64,000 bases of DNA from Castor canadensis. Taxonomy: Eukaryota > Chordata > Mammalia > Rodentia > Castoridae. Under the pieces are notes generated by a model that searched no databases, was not told where the DNA came from, and worked only from the letters and a program-made list of their open reading frames with translations. Shown piece after piece: positions 20,026 through 31,383 of this stretch. Within the stretch, counting starts at the first letter, position 1. Each line of letters starts with the position of its first letter. The position numbers and the translations under genes are program-made. The stretch is from assembly GCF_047511655.1 (NCBI RefSeq), contig NC_133395.1, forward strand, positions 75,324,158 to 75,388,157, in the 5' to 3' direction.

Positions 20026-20075
20026 AACAAAATTGTATAATAGGTGTATCAATATCAGCATAGGATTTGGTTTTA

Positions 20076-20343
20076 GCTGGACTCAGGTGGTTTATGCTTA
20101 TAATCATAGCTACTCAGGAGGCAGAGATCAGGTGGATCATGGTTCAAGGCCAGCAAATAGTTTGAGAGACCCTATCTCAAAAATACCCATCACAAAAAAG
20201 GGCTGGTGGAGTGGCTCAAAGTGAAGGCTCTGAGTTCAAGCTCTTGCACTGCAAAAAAAAAAAAAATTAGTTTTAAAAAGTTGGGCTGGTGGAGTGGCTC
20301 AAATAGTAGAGCCCCTGCCTAGTAATTGCAAAGCCCTGAGTGA
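20076..20343 (+). repeat. B1-ID dimer SINE and following ID-type SINE
   Basis: Dimer at 20076-20265 and ID monomer at 20283-20343 whose 3' end is lost. Confidence 0.8.
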
Positions 20344-21490
20344 GGGTTTTTAAAGAATCAACTGACCCGAAAAAGGAAAAAAAAAAACCAAAAACAAAAA
20401 ACCCACAAATGCAGTATTTTTCTTTGTTGGTATTTTTTGTTATGTCTTCATCTTTAGGCCAAATCTAATTTTTTCCCACTTTTAGAACTAAACAGTCTTA
20501 GTAGGCTATTCTTAATAAAAATGCTCAAAACCTTGCTAAAGAAATCATAAAAACATTTCCATTTTGCTTTTTGTGAAAGGGGGAAATTATTAAGAAACCA
20601 GTGGTAACAAACAGAACTTAACCTCAAAATGAATCTGCACTACTTTCATGTTTCCATTATTGAATAAAGTTATTTGTGGAAAGGATGAAAAAAAAAGAAT
20701 GAATAAATGAATTTCAAACCTGCTCATGTCAAAGTTTGATACATTCTTTACTTCTTTTCTTTACATCTATAGATCAAGAGTAAAGCCTGCCACAAACACG
20801 TGGTCCTTACAAGGCCCTGAGTTCAAATCCCAGCACTGCAAAAAAAGAGAAGCAGGTGGCCTTGGCTGGGGGTCCGTGACACTGCAGGAGAGTGTGACCA
20901 CATTCTTCACTTACACTTTGGTGCAACACTTTGGCCAGGATGACAGCTGGAAGGGTCACCAGGGAAACAGGTCCTCAGCTCCAGCCAGAGCACCCGCCCG
21001 TATTACTGCATATGCAGGCCCGTTCTAGGAATTTTTTTTTTTACAATTTAACGCTTTCACACTTGCTGGAACCCGCTTAAAGTACCTTCTTTGAAATGAA
21101 ACATTCCCATTGCTGTGGCAACCCAATAAAAGGAAATCTGGAATCTTTTTTTTTTCTGGAGTGTATTGTGATAGACTTAGAAGGAATAGTTTCTACTAAT
21201 TTTCAGGAATTCAAAGGAATTTCTGAATGTTATTCTTCCACCCAAGGGCTCTAGAATGTAAGTCATAGAGTTTCTTGTCCCTTAAATCCCAAAACAGAAG
21301 GCAGTGAGGTGATGGAAATTATTGGACAACAATCATCTTATCATGTACTCTAGATTCTTTCCCAGGACTCAGTTTTAGCACAGAACAAAATGGAACCCAT
21401 CTGGCATCACCTGAGAGGGTTAAAGAGGTGAACACCTGAGGAAGATGGTTAAAGAATAAACTAGTGAAACACAGTCTCATTCAAGCGAAT
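20344..21490. other. Mostly unassigned intergenic sequence
   Basis: A 3' ID fragment (gccctgagttcaaatccc) lies at 20808-20845. Nothing else is recognisable. Confidence 0.4.
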
Positions 21491-21507
21491 CAAAATTACT
21501 ACATCTA

Positions 21508-21710
21508 GCTGGGCACCGGTGGCTCACACCTGTAATCCTAGCTACTCAGGAGGCAGAGATCAGGAGGATGAAGGTTTGAAGCTAGTCTGGGCAAATAGTT
21601 CTCCAGACCCTATCTCAAAAATACCTAACATAAAAAAGGGCTGGTGGAGTGGCTCAAGATGTAGGTCCTGAGTTCAAATATGAGTACTACAAAAAAATAA
21701 AATAAAATAA
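21508..21710 (+). repeat. B1-ID dimer SINE, recent
   Basis: Perfect 16-bp target duplication (aaaattactacatcta) at 21492-21507 and 21711-21726. The tail is (AAAAT)n-like. One of the least decayed copies here. Confidence 0.95.
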
Positions 21711-22109
21711 AAAATTACTACATCTAAGTGAATGCAAGAAATGTTTGCCACCCAGTATGAGGAAATCTTTAAGTTTTTTAGAAGGGAATTTACCAAAAAA
21801 AGCACTCATCAAAACATGGCTGAACAGGTTGTTCTCACGAACTTAACATGTGGTCAGCATGACTTCTCACGTGCAAAAATGACAAAACCAAAACAACAGA
21901 AGAACAACAACCAGGGCAAACATTCCTTCGTGTTTCCTCTCAGGTAAGTTCTGTGGATCCTGTCAGATCTGTCCACTCTGTCACTGCCCTTTGCAAAGCC
22001 TGACCCATACCTTCTTGCGTGTGGCATGGAGACACATGTGGTAGGAAGCTGGTCAGAGGTCCTCAGAGTTTGTGCACAGCCCGCAGGCCAGTCAATGGCT
22101 ATGTGAGAG

Positions 22110-22320
22110 CGAGTGCTGGTGGCTCACGCCTGTAATCATAGCTACTTGGGAGGCTGAGATGAGGCGATGTGAGGCTAGCCTGGGCAAATAGTTCATGAGA
22201 CTGCCCGCTTGCCCCACCATCTCCAAAATATCCAAAGCAAAGTGGACTGGAGGTGTGTTTCAAATATAGAGAGCCTGATTTGCAAGTGGGAAGCCCTGAG
22301 TTCAAACCCCATTCCTACCA
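22110..22320 (+). repeat. B1-ID dimer SINE
   Basis: Carries the 'aatatccaaagcaaagtgga' linker of the second dimer subfamily. Confidence 0.85.
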
Positions 22321-22380
22321 AGTAAGTAAATGAATGAAAGGCAGTGGGAGGCTATTATTTTTTCTTCCCTGAATTTTCTC

Positions 22381-22680
22381 TTCTTTTTTTTTTTCATTTT
22401 TATGAGGACATATGTATTCATTGTACAGGGGGATTATATCGTATATTGGTTAGGTGGCACCCACCATCTCCCCCCAACACTGCAGCCCCTCCCTACCCCT
22501 TAATGCCACTGCAAGAGGTTTCATCATTCTAATTCATGTATGTATATGAAACCCATCAGCCGTATTCCCTCACCTTCACCTCCTCCACTCATCTCTCACC
22601 TCACAAGTACCTTTCCACATACTATACCTATTTTCCAATCTTGTGTTTCATTAATAACTGAATTTTCTTGTCTCTAAAAA
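22381..22680 (-). repeat. Lineage-specific LINE 3' end (probably L1)
   Basis: Starts with a T-run, then cattgtacagggggattatatc. The fragment at 25823 shares this start pattern, so both are likely reverse-strand 3' ends of the same host-lineage LINE family. Confidence 0.55.
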
Positions 22681-22966
22681 TCTGTAGGCAGTGGGGTTGG
22701 AGTCCAGTGTCCTATCTCTAGACACATTGCCTTTAAGAAAAAGTCCTTCTGTGAAGACTTTTTCTACTTTCTATTAGAACAGCAGAAGGGCGACATAATG
22801 CAATTTAAATTGCTTAACTGTTGGCCACTTTGTTAGAATAATTTATTTTTCTAATCCATTTGTTATTTCCAGAATGGTTAGGACTGTTACTGTCTTTTGG
22901 CTGTTGTATCATTTTGTTGGTGCTCATAAGTAAGAGTTTCATGAATGATTTCACTCTCTTTTCTTT

Positions 22967-23025
22967 TTTGGTGATATTGGGATTTGAACTGAGATTTGTT
23001 CTACCACTTGAGCCAAACCCCAGCC
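22967..23025 (-). repeat. ID-type SINE, deleted
   Basis: About 60 bp; the tttgaactgag and ccacttgagcc ends are both visible. Confidence 0.7.
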
Positions 23026-23187
23026 CCAAATGAATTCATTTTCTCCTCAGTGATAAACTATAGATTCTCACATGTTGGTCCAGCAATGAATGGGATACAA
23101 ATCATTTCTAGAAACTTAGATTAACACACTGTTCTATGCAGTGGCCTGAAGGGATTTGGTATAATGCTAGCAAGAAACAGGGGTGAG

Positions 23188-23410
23188 CTGGGCCCCAGTG
23201 GCTCCCTCCTGTAATCCTAACTGCTCAGGAAGCAGAGCTCAGGAGGATTGTGGCTCGAAGCCAGGCCTGGCAAATAGTTCACAAGACCCTATCTCAAAAA
23301 ACCCAGCACAAAAAAGGGCTGGCAGAGTGGCTTAAGTGGTAAGAGCACCTGCCTAGCAAGCATGAGGCCCTAAGCTCAAACCCCAGTGTTGCTTAAAAAA
23401 AAAAAAAAGA
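23188..23410 (+). repeat. B1-ID dimer SINE
   Basis: Complete copy with an A15-type tail. Confidence 0.88.
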
Positions 23411-23631
23411 AAAGGGCATTTCATTATTATAGGGAACCAACTTATCAACTCTGACTGGGGTGAATGGACAGTACTATGTGTCCTGAGTGTTGTAATTGTC
23501 ACGGTGTCTCCAAATGTGGACATCACTATCAGAAATGACTGTTATTTGTGATAAACTTAATCTTTTCAGATGACTTTCTTCTTGAATATAAAATGTTTAG
23601 GTGTAGAGAGCATTTCTTTTTCTTTTTCTTT

Positions 23632-23825
23632 TTTTTGGTGGTGCTGGGGATCAAACCCTTCCACATACAAGGCAAGTGCCCTGCCATTGAGCTGCACCAC
23701 AGAACAATATCAGCTTTTACAGCTGTGGTGACCCAGGCCTGTACACCCATCCCTCAGGGGGTTAAGGCAGGAAAATTGCAAGTTTGATACCAGCCTGGGC
23801 TACATAGCTGCAACATGTTTTTAAA
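23632..23825. repeat. ID-type SINE (-) joined to a B1 fragment (+)
   Basis: Reverse classical ID at 23632-23702, then a forward 3' B1 piece at 23725-23825 (accagcctgggctacatagc). Confidence 0.65.
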
Positions 23826-25372
23826 AAAAGCCATTCATTTCATTTCTGCTAACACATAAAGATAATTTCACTAATGTCACTGAATCTTCCTTTATAGCAT
23901 GCAGGAGGTCCTAAGTTCAAATCTCATATTACAAAATGAAATAAAATTCTGAATTCTACCAAATACAACAAAGTATATTGGAACTGTCAGTAAGTGAAAT
24001 TTGTTGAATTGAACTGAGTCTCAGATTTCTTATTTTAACCAGGTTTTAGGTAAAAGTCTTCTAAATTATTATGCTTAAGGCTATACTATTATAACTTTCT
24101 AGTTACCCTATAATTTTATCTTCTTTCAATGGCATGAGATTCCATTAAATAGTGACAAGTAACATACATCATCAAAAGAAACCGTAAGAGCACTAATATT
24201 TCACCAGATTCTGCATTGGGTTGGAAAAGATAAAAATCCAAAGAGGATGAATTTCCTTAGCCCCAAGCAAACCCATTTCTCTCTGTAGGTGGAGGACACC
24301 ACTTCTCTAGCAGGAAATTAAGAAATCCTACAGCTTGATGGATCAGTAGGCAGCCTGCTTGAACTGGACTCATTCCTCACTCACAGGTGAGTCAGGCACT
24401 GGGTTGGGCCCTGCAGACTCAGAGGTAAACAAAACAGACTAACTGCCTCCCTCAAGAAGCTCTTATGACCTCACATTTCAATGGAGAAGACCCACAGTGA
24501 ACAAGTAAACACACACAGAAGAAAGAGAATTTCACATACTGCCAAAGGCCATGAAAATGAAGCAGGATAAGGTGACATGGGTGACTGGTGGGGCGAGTCA
24601 CTTAGGCAGTCTGCAGAGGCCTTTCTGAGGAGACACTACGAGGAAGTTAGAGTTCAAACCTTATTTGCAGGGCTGCCTGCTCACTCTGTTTCAGTTGGCT
24701 TGGACAAGGACTGGTGGCGGGCTAATTTTCAGGCCCCCAGTAGATTAGCCAAGGCTCCAGCTCCTCAAGGCCCTCCAGGTCAGTGTTCTGCCATTTCCTG
24801 TGGCCTTTCCCTGGGCCCAGATGAGGCTGGCTCTCCTGCATTTCCCAGTGCTCTCCCTCTCCCTGCTGTTGGGCTCTGTGTTGTATTCACACCCTCCAAG
24901 GAGCAGGCCTTTAGAGCCAGCTCTCAGGATGTAGAGAGCTGCAAATAGCACTGACAGCTGCAGTTGGAGGTGGCTGCCCAGGCAGTATGCCAGCTGCTGC
25001 CACCACAGGAGCCCAGGCCGTGGGGGGCCTCCTCACGCCCCTGTGAGCAGCCCACGGAACCCCTGTGATGGAGACTGGCCCACTCATGCAAACCATGGCA
25101 CCTTTCGTGTTATTATCTATGCATGTGGTGATGAAAGGCAAGGGAAGTAAAAAGGATGTTTACCCTGAAATGTTTCCTACTCATCTCCAAGACTGCCTCA
25201 GGGGGAGGGTCAGCAGCAATGGTAACCTCTTTTGTACAAATGGGGACACTAAGGTAAAGGGGTGACATGGTTGTCTGAGGGGATGGTTAACAGGGAACCA
25301 GGAACCACACAGGCCCCTGTGTTCAAGGTGTGCTCAGTCCCTTATGGTGTCTCCTGAGCACTCTTCGTCCTG
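23826..25372. other. Long stretch without a recognised gene
   Basis: Sequence near 24375-24500 (gtgagtcaggcactgggttg...) looks like an old MIR/L2-type remnant. A 123-codon frame at 24577-24948 has no recognisable domain. A GC-moderate patch at 24700-25060 has few CpGs. Confidence 0.45.
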
Positions 25373-25450
25373 GTGTCAGTTCTAGGATGGAACCCAGGGC
25401 CCTACACATGCCAGGCAAGAGTCCTGCACTGAGCTCACTCCAGCCCTTCC
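25373..25450 (-). repeat. ID-type SINE (classical ID)
   Basis: Reverse copy ending gagctcactccagccctt. Confidence 0.7.
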
Positions 25451-25539
25451 TAAGCACTGTTCGATTTCTCTCTCCTGTGTCTTCTGCTGGCAACAGACTC
25501 CCATTCTCCAGAGGTCACTCTCCTAAATGTAAAAATACA

Positions 25540-25780
25540 AGTACAGTCATCACTTCAGGGATTGGTCTCAGGGCCCCCTGCAATACCCAAACCCAGAAGC
25601 TCAAGTCCCTTCTATAAAATGACATAGTATTTGCATAAAAACCTGTGCACCGACTCCCATAGGCTTTCAGTCATCTCTGGATGACTTACGGTGCCAAGGA
25701 CGATGTGATGTTATGCTGTATAACATCACAGAAGGAGTACAAGAGCAAGTGCATGTTTCATACAGATGAAATTAAAAAAA
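25540..25780 (+). repeat. Tigger-family DNA transposon fragment
   Basis: Matches the Tigger/pogo-type terminal half: 'tacagtcatcacttcaggga', 'gctcaagtcccttctataaa', gacatagtatttgcata. Non-coding fossil. Confidence 0.75.
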
Positions 25781-25822
25781 AATTCCTAATAAAGATCCAT
25801 AGGGAATTAGTCTTTTTCTTTT

Positions 25823-25910
25823 CTTTTTTCACATTTTTTATTATCATATTATTGTACTGTAGGGGGCACATTGTGACATTTACAAAAGTTCTTGTAATAT
25901 ATCATAGTTT
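25823..25910 (-). repeat. LINE 3' end (probably L1)
   Basis: An 88-bp 5'-truncated insert flanked by gggaattagtcttt (25802-25815) and ggaaattagtcttt (25911-25924). Confidence 0.7.
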
Positions 25911-25924
25911 GGAAATTAGTCTTT

Positions 25925-26151
25925 TTTTTTTTGGCAGCACTGGGGTTTGAACTCAGGGCCTCACACTTGCTAGGCAGGCACTCTACCCCTTGAGCCACTC
26001 CACCAGCCCTTTTTTTGTGATTATATATATATTTTTCTTTGAGATAGGGTCTTGTGAACTATTTGCCTGGGCTGGCTTCAAACCATGATCCGCCTGATCT
26101 CTGCCTCCTGAGTAGCTAGGATTATAGGCGTGAGCCACCAGCACCCGGCTG
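25925..26151 (-). repeat. B1-ID dimer SINE
   Basis: A near-consensus copy with an added ATATAT stretch in the linker. Inserted into the duplicated target of the preceding LINE; the flank ggaaattaatcttt recurs at 26152-26165. Confidence 0.92.
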
Positions 26152-26165
26152 GGAAATTAATCTTT

Positions 26166-26980
26166 AAAGAAGGAAGGGCAACAGACACTAAAAAACACCT
26201 GCTTTGCTTTGTCCCTCATGGTGGAACAGGGAGGAGGGAAGGCTCACACAGACAGCCCAGGCACCTGTTTCCAAAAAGAGGTGGCCAAGGAAGTAGGGCA
26301 GAGCAAAGGCAGTACTGCAGGACTGAGGCCTCCTGCCCCCACTGAGTTAGAAGGCAGAAGGTTGGCTCTTTGGGGACCTGGCTTTGTGTCCTTGGGCCCT
26401 CCCAGTGTGGTGAGCAGCTGGAGCCCTGAACAGTGCTCTGGTCAATTTTACAGGGGGTGCACGTGGGGTGCAGGATGAAAAGGGACGGACTCTCCTCCTT
26501 CCTTGCCCAGGAGGTGACAGGGCTGAGAGTGAGGATGTCAGCCCCAGATGGAGCTGCCAGCGGCCCACTGGAATCAAGGCCCTGAGCTCGGCCCTGACCT
26601 GCTGAACTTGGCCTTGGTCCTGGGGCAGTCTTCAGAGCAGTTTCAGCTCCTCTCTCAGCTTTTATGAGAAACAAAGAAACAGGACACAACCAAGAAATGA
26701 CTGCACTGCTTGTAACTGTGCACAGGAAGCTGCAAGTGACCCAGGCAGTATACTGTTTCCCTCTTCTTGCTTTTTGTTCTGCAATGGCAAGTGTTAGTGC
26801 TATTATTTAAATGTCAAGAATTCTGTTGGTATGGGTAACGTGTGTTACTCAAACAAAACAAAGCAACTTTTTAACCAAACCCATAAAGGTTGACAGGTCA
26901 ACACTGAAGACCGCAGGAAATAATATCTGTAATGAGGAGGACACACAATTATATTCTTACTTTTTTTCAGTTAAATTTTT
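26166..26980. other. Unassigned intergenic sequence, GC-moderate
   Basis: Overlapping frames on both strands (largest 157 codons, minus, 26216-26689) have no recognisable domain and no splice pattern. Treated as chance. Confidence 0.45.
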
Positions 26981-26982
26981 TT

Positions 26983-27065
26983 TTTTGGCAGTACTGGGGT
27001 TTGAACTCAGGACCTTGGGCTTGCTAGGCAGGTGCTCTACAACTTGAGCTATGCTCCCAGCCCCT
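26983..27065 (-). repeat. ID-type SINE
   Basis: Copy with a T10 leader and acttgagctatgctcccagcccc end. Confidence 0.82.
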
Positions 27066-27429
27066 TGATTAAATTTTAAACACGCTTCAGCAAATCTAAA
27101 TGTTTGCTCCAGGTGGGTGCTTTGTTTCAGGTTTCCTTCCTGTTGCCTGAGAGTGCTTGAAGTCTGCCAGAAACTCCTGGAGAGAGAGAGAGAGAGAGAA
27201 AGAGATTTTAATGCAGAGTATTAACTCCTCTGCTGGTATATCCATAAAGCCAGACCTTCTCTCCCAGGGTGTCAGAAGTGCATTCTTAGGAGCAGTCCTG
27301 GCATCCTGAAACAAAGAATGGTGAAATAAACCAATACCCTCAAGAGATAAGATAACGAAGTCCAAAGGCCTAAGGAAGCCCTGAGTTAAAAATCACTAGT
27401 TATTAAAAAAAAAAAAAGGATCCAAACAC

Positions 27430-27600
27430 AGGCTCTGGTGTCCCACTCCTGCTGTACTGATGCTCCCTTGGTCACTTGCTAATTGGCAAGTACTCAACTG
27501 CCTGCACCTCAACTTCCTCATTTGTAAAATGGGCACAATACATGCTTGGTATGTCCTTGCCACTTGCAGGAGTTCAGTAAAATAGCTGTTGTTTTTTTGT
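27430..27600 (+). repeat. MIR
   Basis: Forward MIR-like: 'caacttcctcatttgtaaaa' with atgggcacaata following, ending near cagtaaaatagc. Confidence 0.7.
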
Positions 27601-27896
27601 TTTTAATATACCAGTAGCAAATTATATGATGAATCATTCGCTTATAATAATTACTATTATATCATTATACAGTATAATTCTTATCTCCACTAATGTAATC
27701 TTCCACCTTGATGCAAACTTATCACGGTGCCTCATTACTAACTACTGGAATTTTATGACAATGGTTCCTAAGTACTGGGGCCATCTGAAGGAAGTGAGCT
27801 GGATTCTGATGGAATTCACCTGGGATTAGGAAGAGTTAACGTTAAAGTCCCAGGTGTTTCTAATGTACAGATGCTGTTTGAATTAGATAGGGTTTG

Positions 27897-28216
27897 TCCT
27901 GATAAACCCATCCTAAGTTGACAATATCATAAATCAAAAATGCATCAAATATACCTCCCCTACCAAACCCTATCCTAACCTAACCTGGCTCAGTCTACAG
28001 CACACCAATAGCACGGCTATGTCCCCTCCTGATCTCCAGCTGCCTGGGCGCTGGGGTGCCTGCCACCGGGCCCAGCACCTCGGGGGAGGGTCCGATGATA
28101 TATCACTAACCTGGGAGAGACACAGATTCAAAACTCCAAGTGCAGCGTCCTGTTGAATTCGTATCTTTTCACACCATTGTAAAGATGAAAAATCCTAAGT
28201 CGAGGATCGTCTGTAC
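27897..28216 (+). repeat. Tigger-type DNA transposon fossil
   Basis: Left part 'gataaacccatcctaagttg' and right part caccattgtaaag...cctaagtcgaggatcgtctgt match the inverted-repeat pattern (taagtcga) of a Tigger-related element. The middle holds non-matching sequence (about 28020-28110). Confidence 0.65.
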
Positions 28217-28392
28217 AGCCAAGTTGGGAGACATGCTTTTTGGCACTGTCCCAGACAAAAAGGGCAAAACAGATGTTCATAGTTTAGATCATATCATATG
28301 TATTCGGAGATAATAATTTGACTCATTTTGCTGTGTTAGCCACTCAAATCTGCCAAACCACTGGTCTATTTTCTTTTCTCGCTAAATTCATG

Positions 28393-28676
28393 GTTTTGAC
28401 TGATGTAATCAATCAGATCAGTAAAAACATTGATTCCTTAAAATTACATGACCACAGCCTCAAGTAAACTGAATTTGTGGGAAACCATCTATGATTGCGT
28501 GGGTATTCTGAAACGTTTAGATGATACATACCATTATTAAGAAATTAATAGATATTAAACTTAAATGCTGATAGTTTTAGATGGATTTGATCAATTCTTC
28601 TAGTAAAAAACTGATTTCTCAAACTCATATAACTGCAGCCTAAGGGGAATAAGAATTTGTTGAGGATCATCTCGGA
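28393..28676. repeat. Diverged tandem duplication, two units of about 100 bp
   Basis: Unit 1 at 28393-28495 and unit 2 at 28575-28676 share gttttgactgat/gttttagatgga, agtaaaaac/agtaaaaaac, acagcct/gcagcct and gaatttgt(g/t)g in the same order, about 180 bp apart. No known repeat family recognised. Confidence 0.6.
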
Positions 28677-28703
28677 TTTTCATTTATTTATGAACTTATT
28701 TTT

Positions 28704-28775
28704 GTGGAGCTGGGGATCAAACCCAGGGTCTTGCCCATGTTACATAAATGCTCTGCCAATGAGCTACATCCTCAG
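28704..28775 (-). repeat. ID-type SINE (classical ID)
   Basis: ggagctggggatcaaaccca...gagctacatcctcagct. Confidence 0.8.
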
Positions 28776-28777
28776 CT

Positions 28778-29000
28778 GGTTTTTTTTTTTTTTTTTCTTA
28801 ATTTGGCAGTACTGGGGTTTGAACTCTGGAGTCTTGTACTTGTTAGGCAGGTGCTGTACCACTTGAGCCACTCCATCAGCCCTTTATCTGTGTCAAGTAT
28901 TTTCAAGATAGGATCTCTTGAACTATTTGCCTGGATAGGATTCAAACCTCAATCCTCCTGAGTAGCTAGGATTACAGGCGTGCGGTACCAGTGCCCAGTC
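28778..29000 (-). repeat. B1-ID dimer SINE
   Basis: T17-type leader. The B1 half lacks the 'atctctgcc' segment. Confidence 0.85.
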
Positions 29001-29559
29001 CCAGTCTTGGCTCTTAAGCATAGTATACTATATAAACTTCTACAAGAGTACATATTCTTGAATTCCATACTGCACATTTGCTAACAAACTGGATGTTAAA
29101 TCAAAGTGTTGTTGCTGGAAGAGATTGATGCTGCCTCATGCCTCTGATCTCATCCTGGCACCTTTGGTGGCCTGTAGCTTGATTTCGGGTTTGTACACCA
29201 CTGCCTGCATATTACTAACCTCTGTAAAAAATTAATGAGCCTGCAGGTCCACTTAGCGCTTCAGGCTGTACTGGGCTGTCAGATGAATCATGAGTGAGGT
29301 AGCGCTCTCAGACTCTATCAGCTTCCTGTCAACAGTTTCCGTTATAGGCATGAAATGCTAGCATAGAAAAAGTCCCTGACCCCTGTTCCCCAGAAATTCT
29401 GCATCTGATCGTGGTCTGAGATATCATAAGCCACTTTCACTGGTTTGCTGGATAGGCAAACCTTTCCACAGCGTATCTATACTTGGATAAACAGGATGAA
29501 ACAACAAATTCAGGTTGCTAAAACCTGAATCAATGAACGAATTGAAAATCAGACGATTT

Positions 29560-29591
<32 letters not shown>

Positions 29592-29789
29592 AGGGAGGTT
29601 GTTTTCCCTTGCAGAATGATTTGCTGTTTAGGGTACACATTTATAAGGGACAAAGAAATGACATCATTAGAAAATCAAAAGCATAAGAAAGGTATTTTAA
29701 ACTTTTCCTTCTGATAGTTTTATTAAAACATAAGAAATTTTGGGTAAAGACTGGGTAAAAGGTTAAAAGGATAGAAAGTGAACCACGTT
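29001..29789. other. Unassigned intergenic sequence
   Basis: Holds an (AC)n microsatellite at 29563-29591. Otherwise no recognisable element. Confidence 0.45.
29563..29591. repeat. (AC)n microsatellite
   Basis: About 14 uninterrupted AC units. Confidence 0.95.
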
Positions 29790-29995
29790 GAATGAGTGCC
29801 TGTCATGTGCTAGGCAACCTTCTTAATTTCTTATAACAACCCCTCAAGATAGAACCAGGCCTAACTCAGAGATGGGACAACTGAGATTCAGAGACATTAC
29901 GTAGCTTGCCCTAGGCTGAAGAGCATTAAGCCTTAAAAGCAGAATTTGAACTTAAATCGCTCTATATCAGACTCCATTATCTATCTACTCCATGT
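29790..29995 (-). repeat. MIR
   Basis: Reverse-strand full-core MIR: 'tgcctgtcatgtgctaggca', 'aactgagattcagagacatt', ttgccctaggctgaagagc, agaatttgaactt. Confidence 0.75.
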
Positions 29996-30120
29996 CAGGG
30001 TGAGCAACTCTCTGTCCTGACTGGCCAGAATTGAGGACTTCCTTTTAGACTGTTTTAAAACTCTGACAATCCCAGGAAAACTGGGAGGAGCTGGTCACTC
30101 TGCTTGGTAACCAGAGGTCC

Positions 30121-30585
30121 TATAGTTTGGATGTGGACTATATTCCAGAGGTCTATGTATTAAAGACCTGTGGCACTATTGGCAGGAGGCAGAGCCTTTA
30201 AGGGGTGGGGCCTAGTGGGAAGAAGTTAGGTCATTGGGGATGTACCCTTGGAGAGGTTACTGGGACTCAGTCCCTTCCTTACTTTTTTTTTTTGAGGCAG
30301 TCTCACTGTGTAGCTCAGGATGGCCTGGAACTCATGATCCTACTGCCTCTGTTTCCTGAGTGCTGGGATTACAGATGTATACCACCATGTCCTATCTTTT
30401 TGTGTTCCAGTTGCCTCGAGAGGAACATCTTTGCTCACCATGCTGTTCTACCTTGTCACAGGCCCAAAAGCAACAGGGCCAATTGACATGCACTGAAATC
30501 ATGAGCCAAAAGAAACCTTTCCTCCTTATAAGCTTATCATCTCAAGTATTTTTGTCACAGTGACAAAAACCTGACTAACAGAAAA
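30121..30585 (+). repeat. Solo LTR, ERVL-MaLR type, with B1 insertion
   Basis: Left half has tgtggcactattggcagga and 'ttaaggggtggggcctagtg'; right half has 'caggcccaaaagcaacaggg', 'gagccaaaagaaacctttcc' and an end in ctgactaaca. No internal viral genes are present. A B1 at 30283-30392 splits it. Confidence 0.75.
30283..30392 (-). repeat. B1-type SINE inside the LTR
   Basis: gaggcagtctcactgtgtag to ggattacagatgtataccacc. Confidence 0.85.
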
Positions 30586-30811
30586 GATTACTAATCCCTT
30601 CCTTAGTCAGATAGAGTTCAGACCCTAGGTCTGCCTTCAGTGGGAAGCCTGGATCTCTCACTTACTCCAGCAAGTAATATATGCACCTACATTCCCACTG
30701 GAGAAAGTGAGTTATTTGCACTTCTAGCCAAATCACTATATCTTTAGATCAAGTAGGCCAAGGGTCAGCAAGCTTTTCCTGTAAAGGAAAAATAACTTTT
30801 ACTTATTTATT

Positions 30812-30875
30812 TATTTAATGCAGTACTGAGGATTGAAGTCAGGGCCTTTTGTTTGCTAGGCAGGTGTACTAAATG
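30812..30875 (-). repeat. ID-type SINE fragment
   Basis: Lost its right end after ctaggcaggtgtac. A TTTA-rich leader is at 30800-30818. Confidence 0.6.
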
Positions 30876-30965
30876 ACCATTTTTAACTTTCAGTTTTATG
30901 GGCCATTGATCTCTGACACAGCTCTGTTATTGTAATGAGAATCAGCCATTGAAAACACAAAAAAA

Positions 30966-31150
30966 CAGCTGAATGGTGGTGGCTCACGCCTGTAATCCTA
31001 GCTACTCAGGAGGCAGAGATCAGGAGGATCACAATTTCAAACCAGCCTGGGCAAATAATTCTCCGAGATCCTACCTCAAAAAAAAAAAAAAAAAACACCA
31101 AAATATCACTGGTAGAGTGGCCCTGAGTTTAAACTCCAGTACTGCAAAAC
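30966..31150 (+). repeat. B1-ID dimer SINE
   Basis: A short ID part follows an internal A17 tract. Confidence 0.85.
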
Positions 31151-31289
31151 AACAATAATAAAAAAGAAAACACACAAAAAAATGGGTGTGGTTCTGTTCC
31201 AAAAATTTTAGTTACCAAAACTGGAGGCAGAATGGATTTGGGTCCATGATAGGTTGCTAAACCCTGATGTAGGTTATTAATAAAGAATC

Positions 31290-31383
31290 CTGGGCTAGAG
31301 GTGTGGCTCAAGTGGTAGAGTGGCTGCCTAGCAAGTTTAAGGCCCTGAGTTCAAGCCCCAGTACTACCAAAAAAAAAAAAAAT
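31290..31383 (+). repeat. ID-type SINE
   Basis: Complete monomer with an A13 tail and AT-rich flank. Confidence 0.88.

Noticed and set aside
24577..24948. 123-codon + frame.
   Set aside because: No domain, low CpG and no supporting splice sites.
29563..29591. Simple repeats as a CRISPR or other array.
   Set aside because: Plain dinucleotide microsatellite; the DNA is mammalian and there are no spacers.
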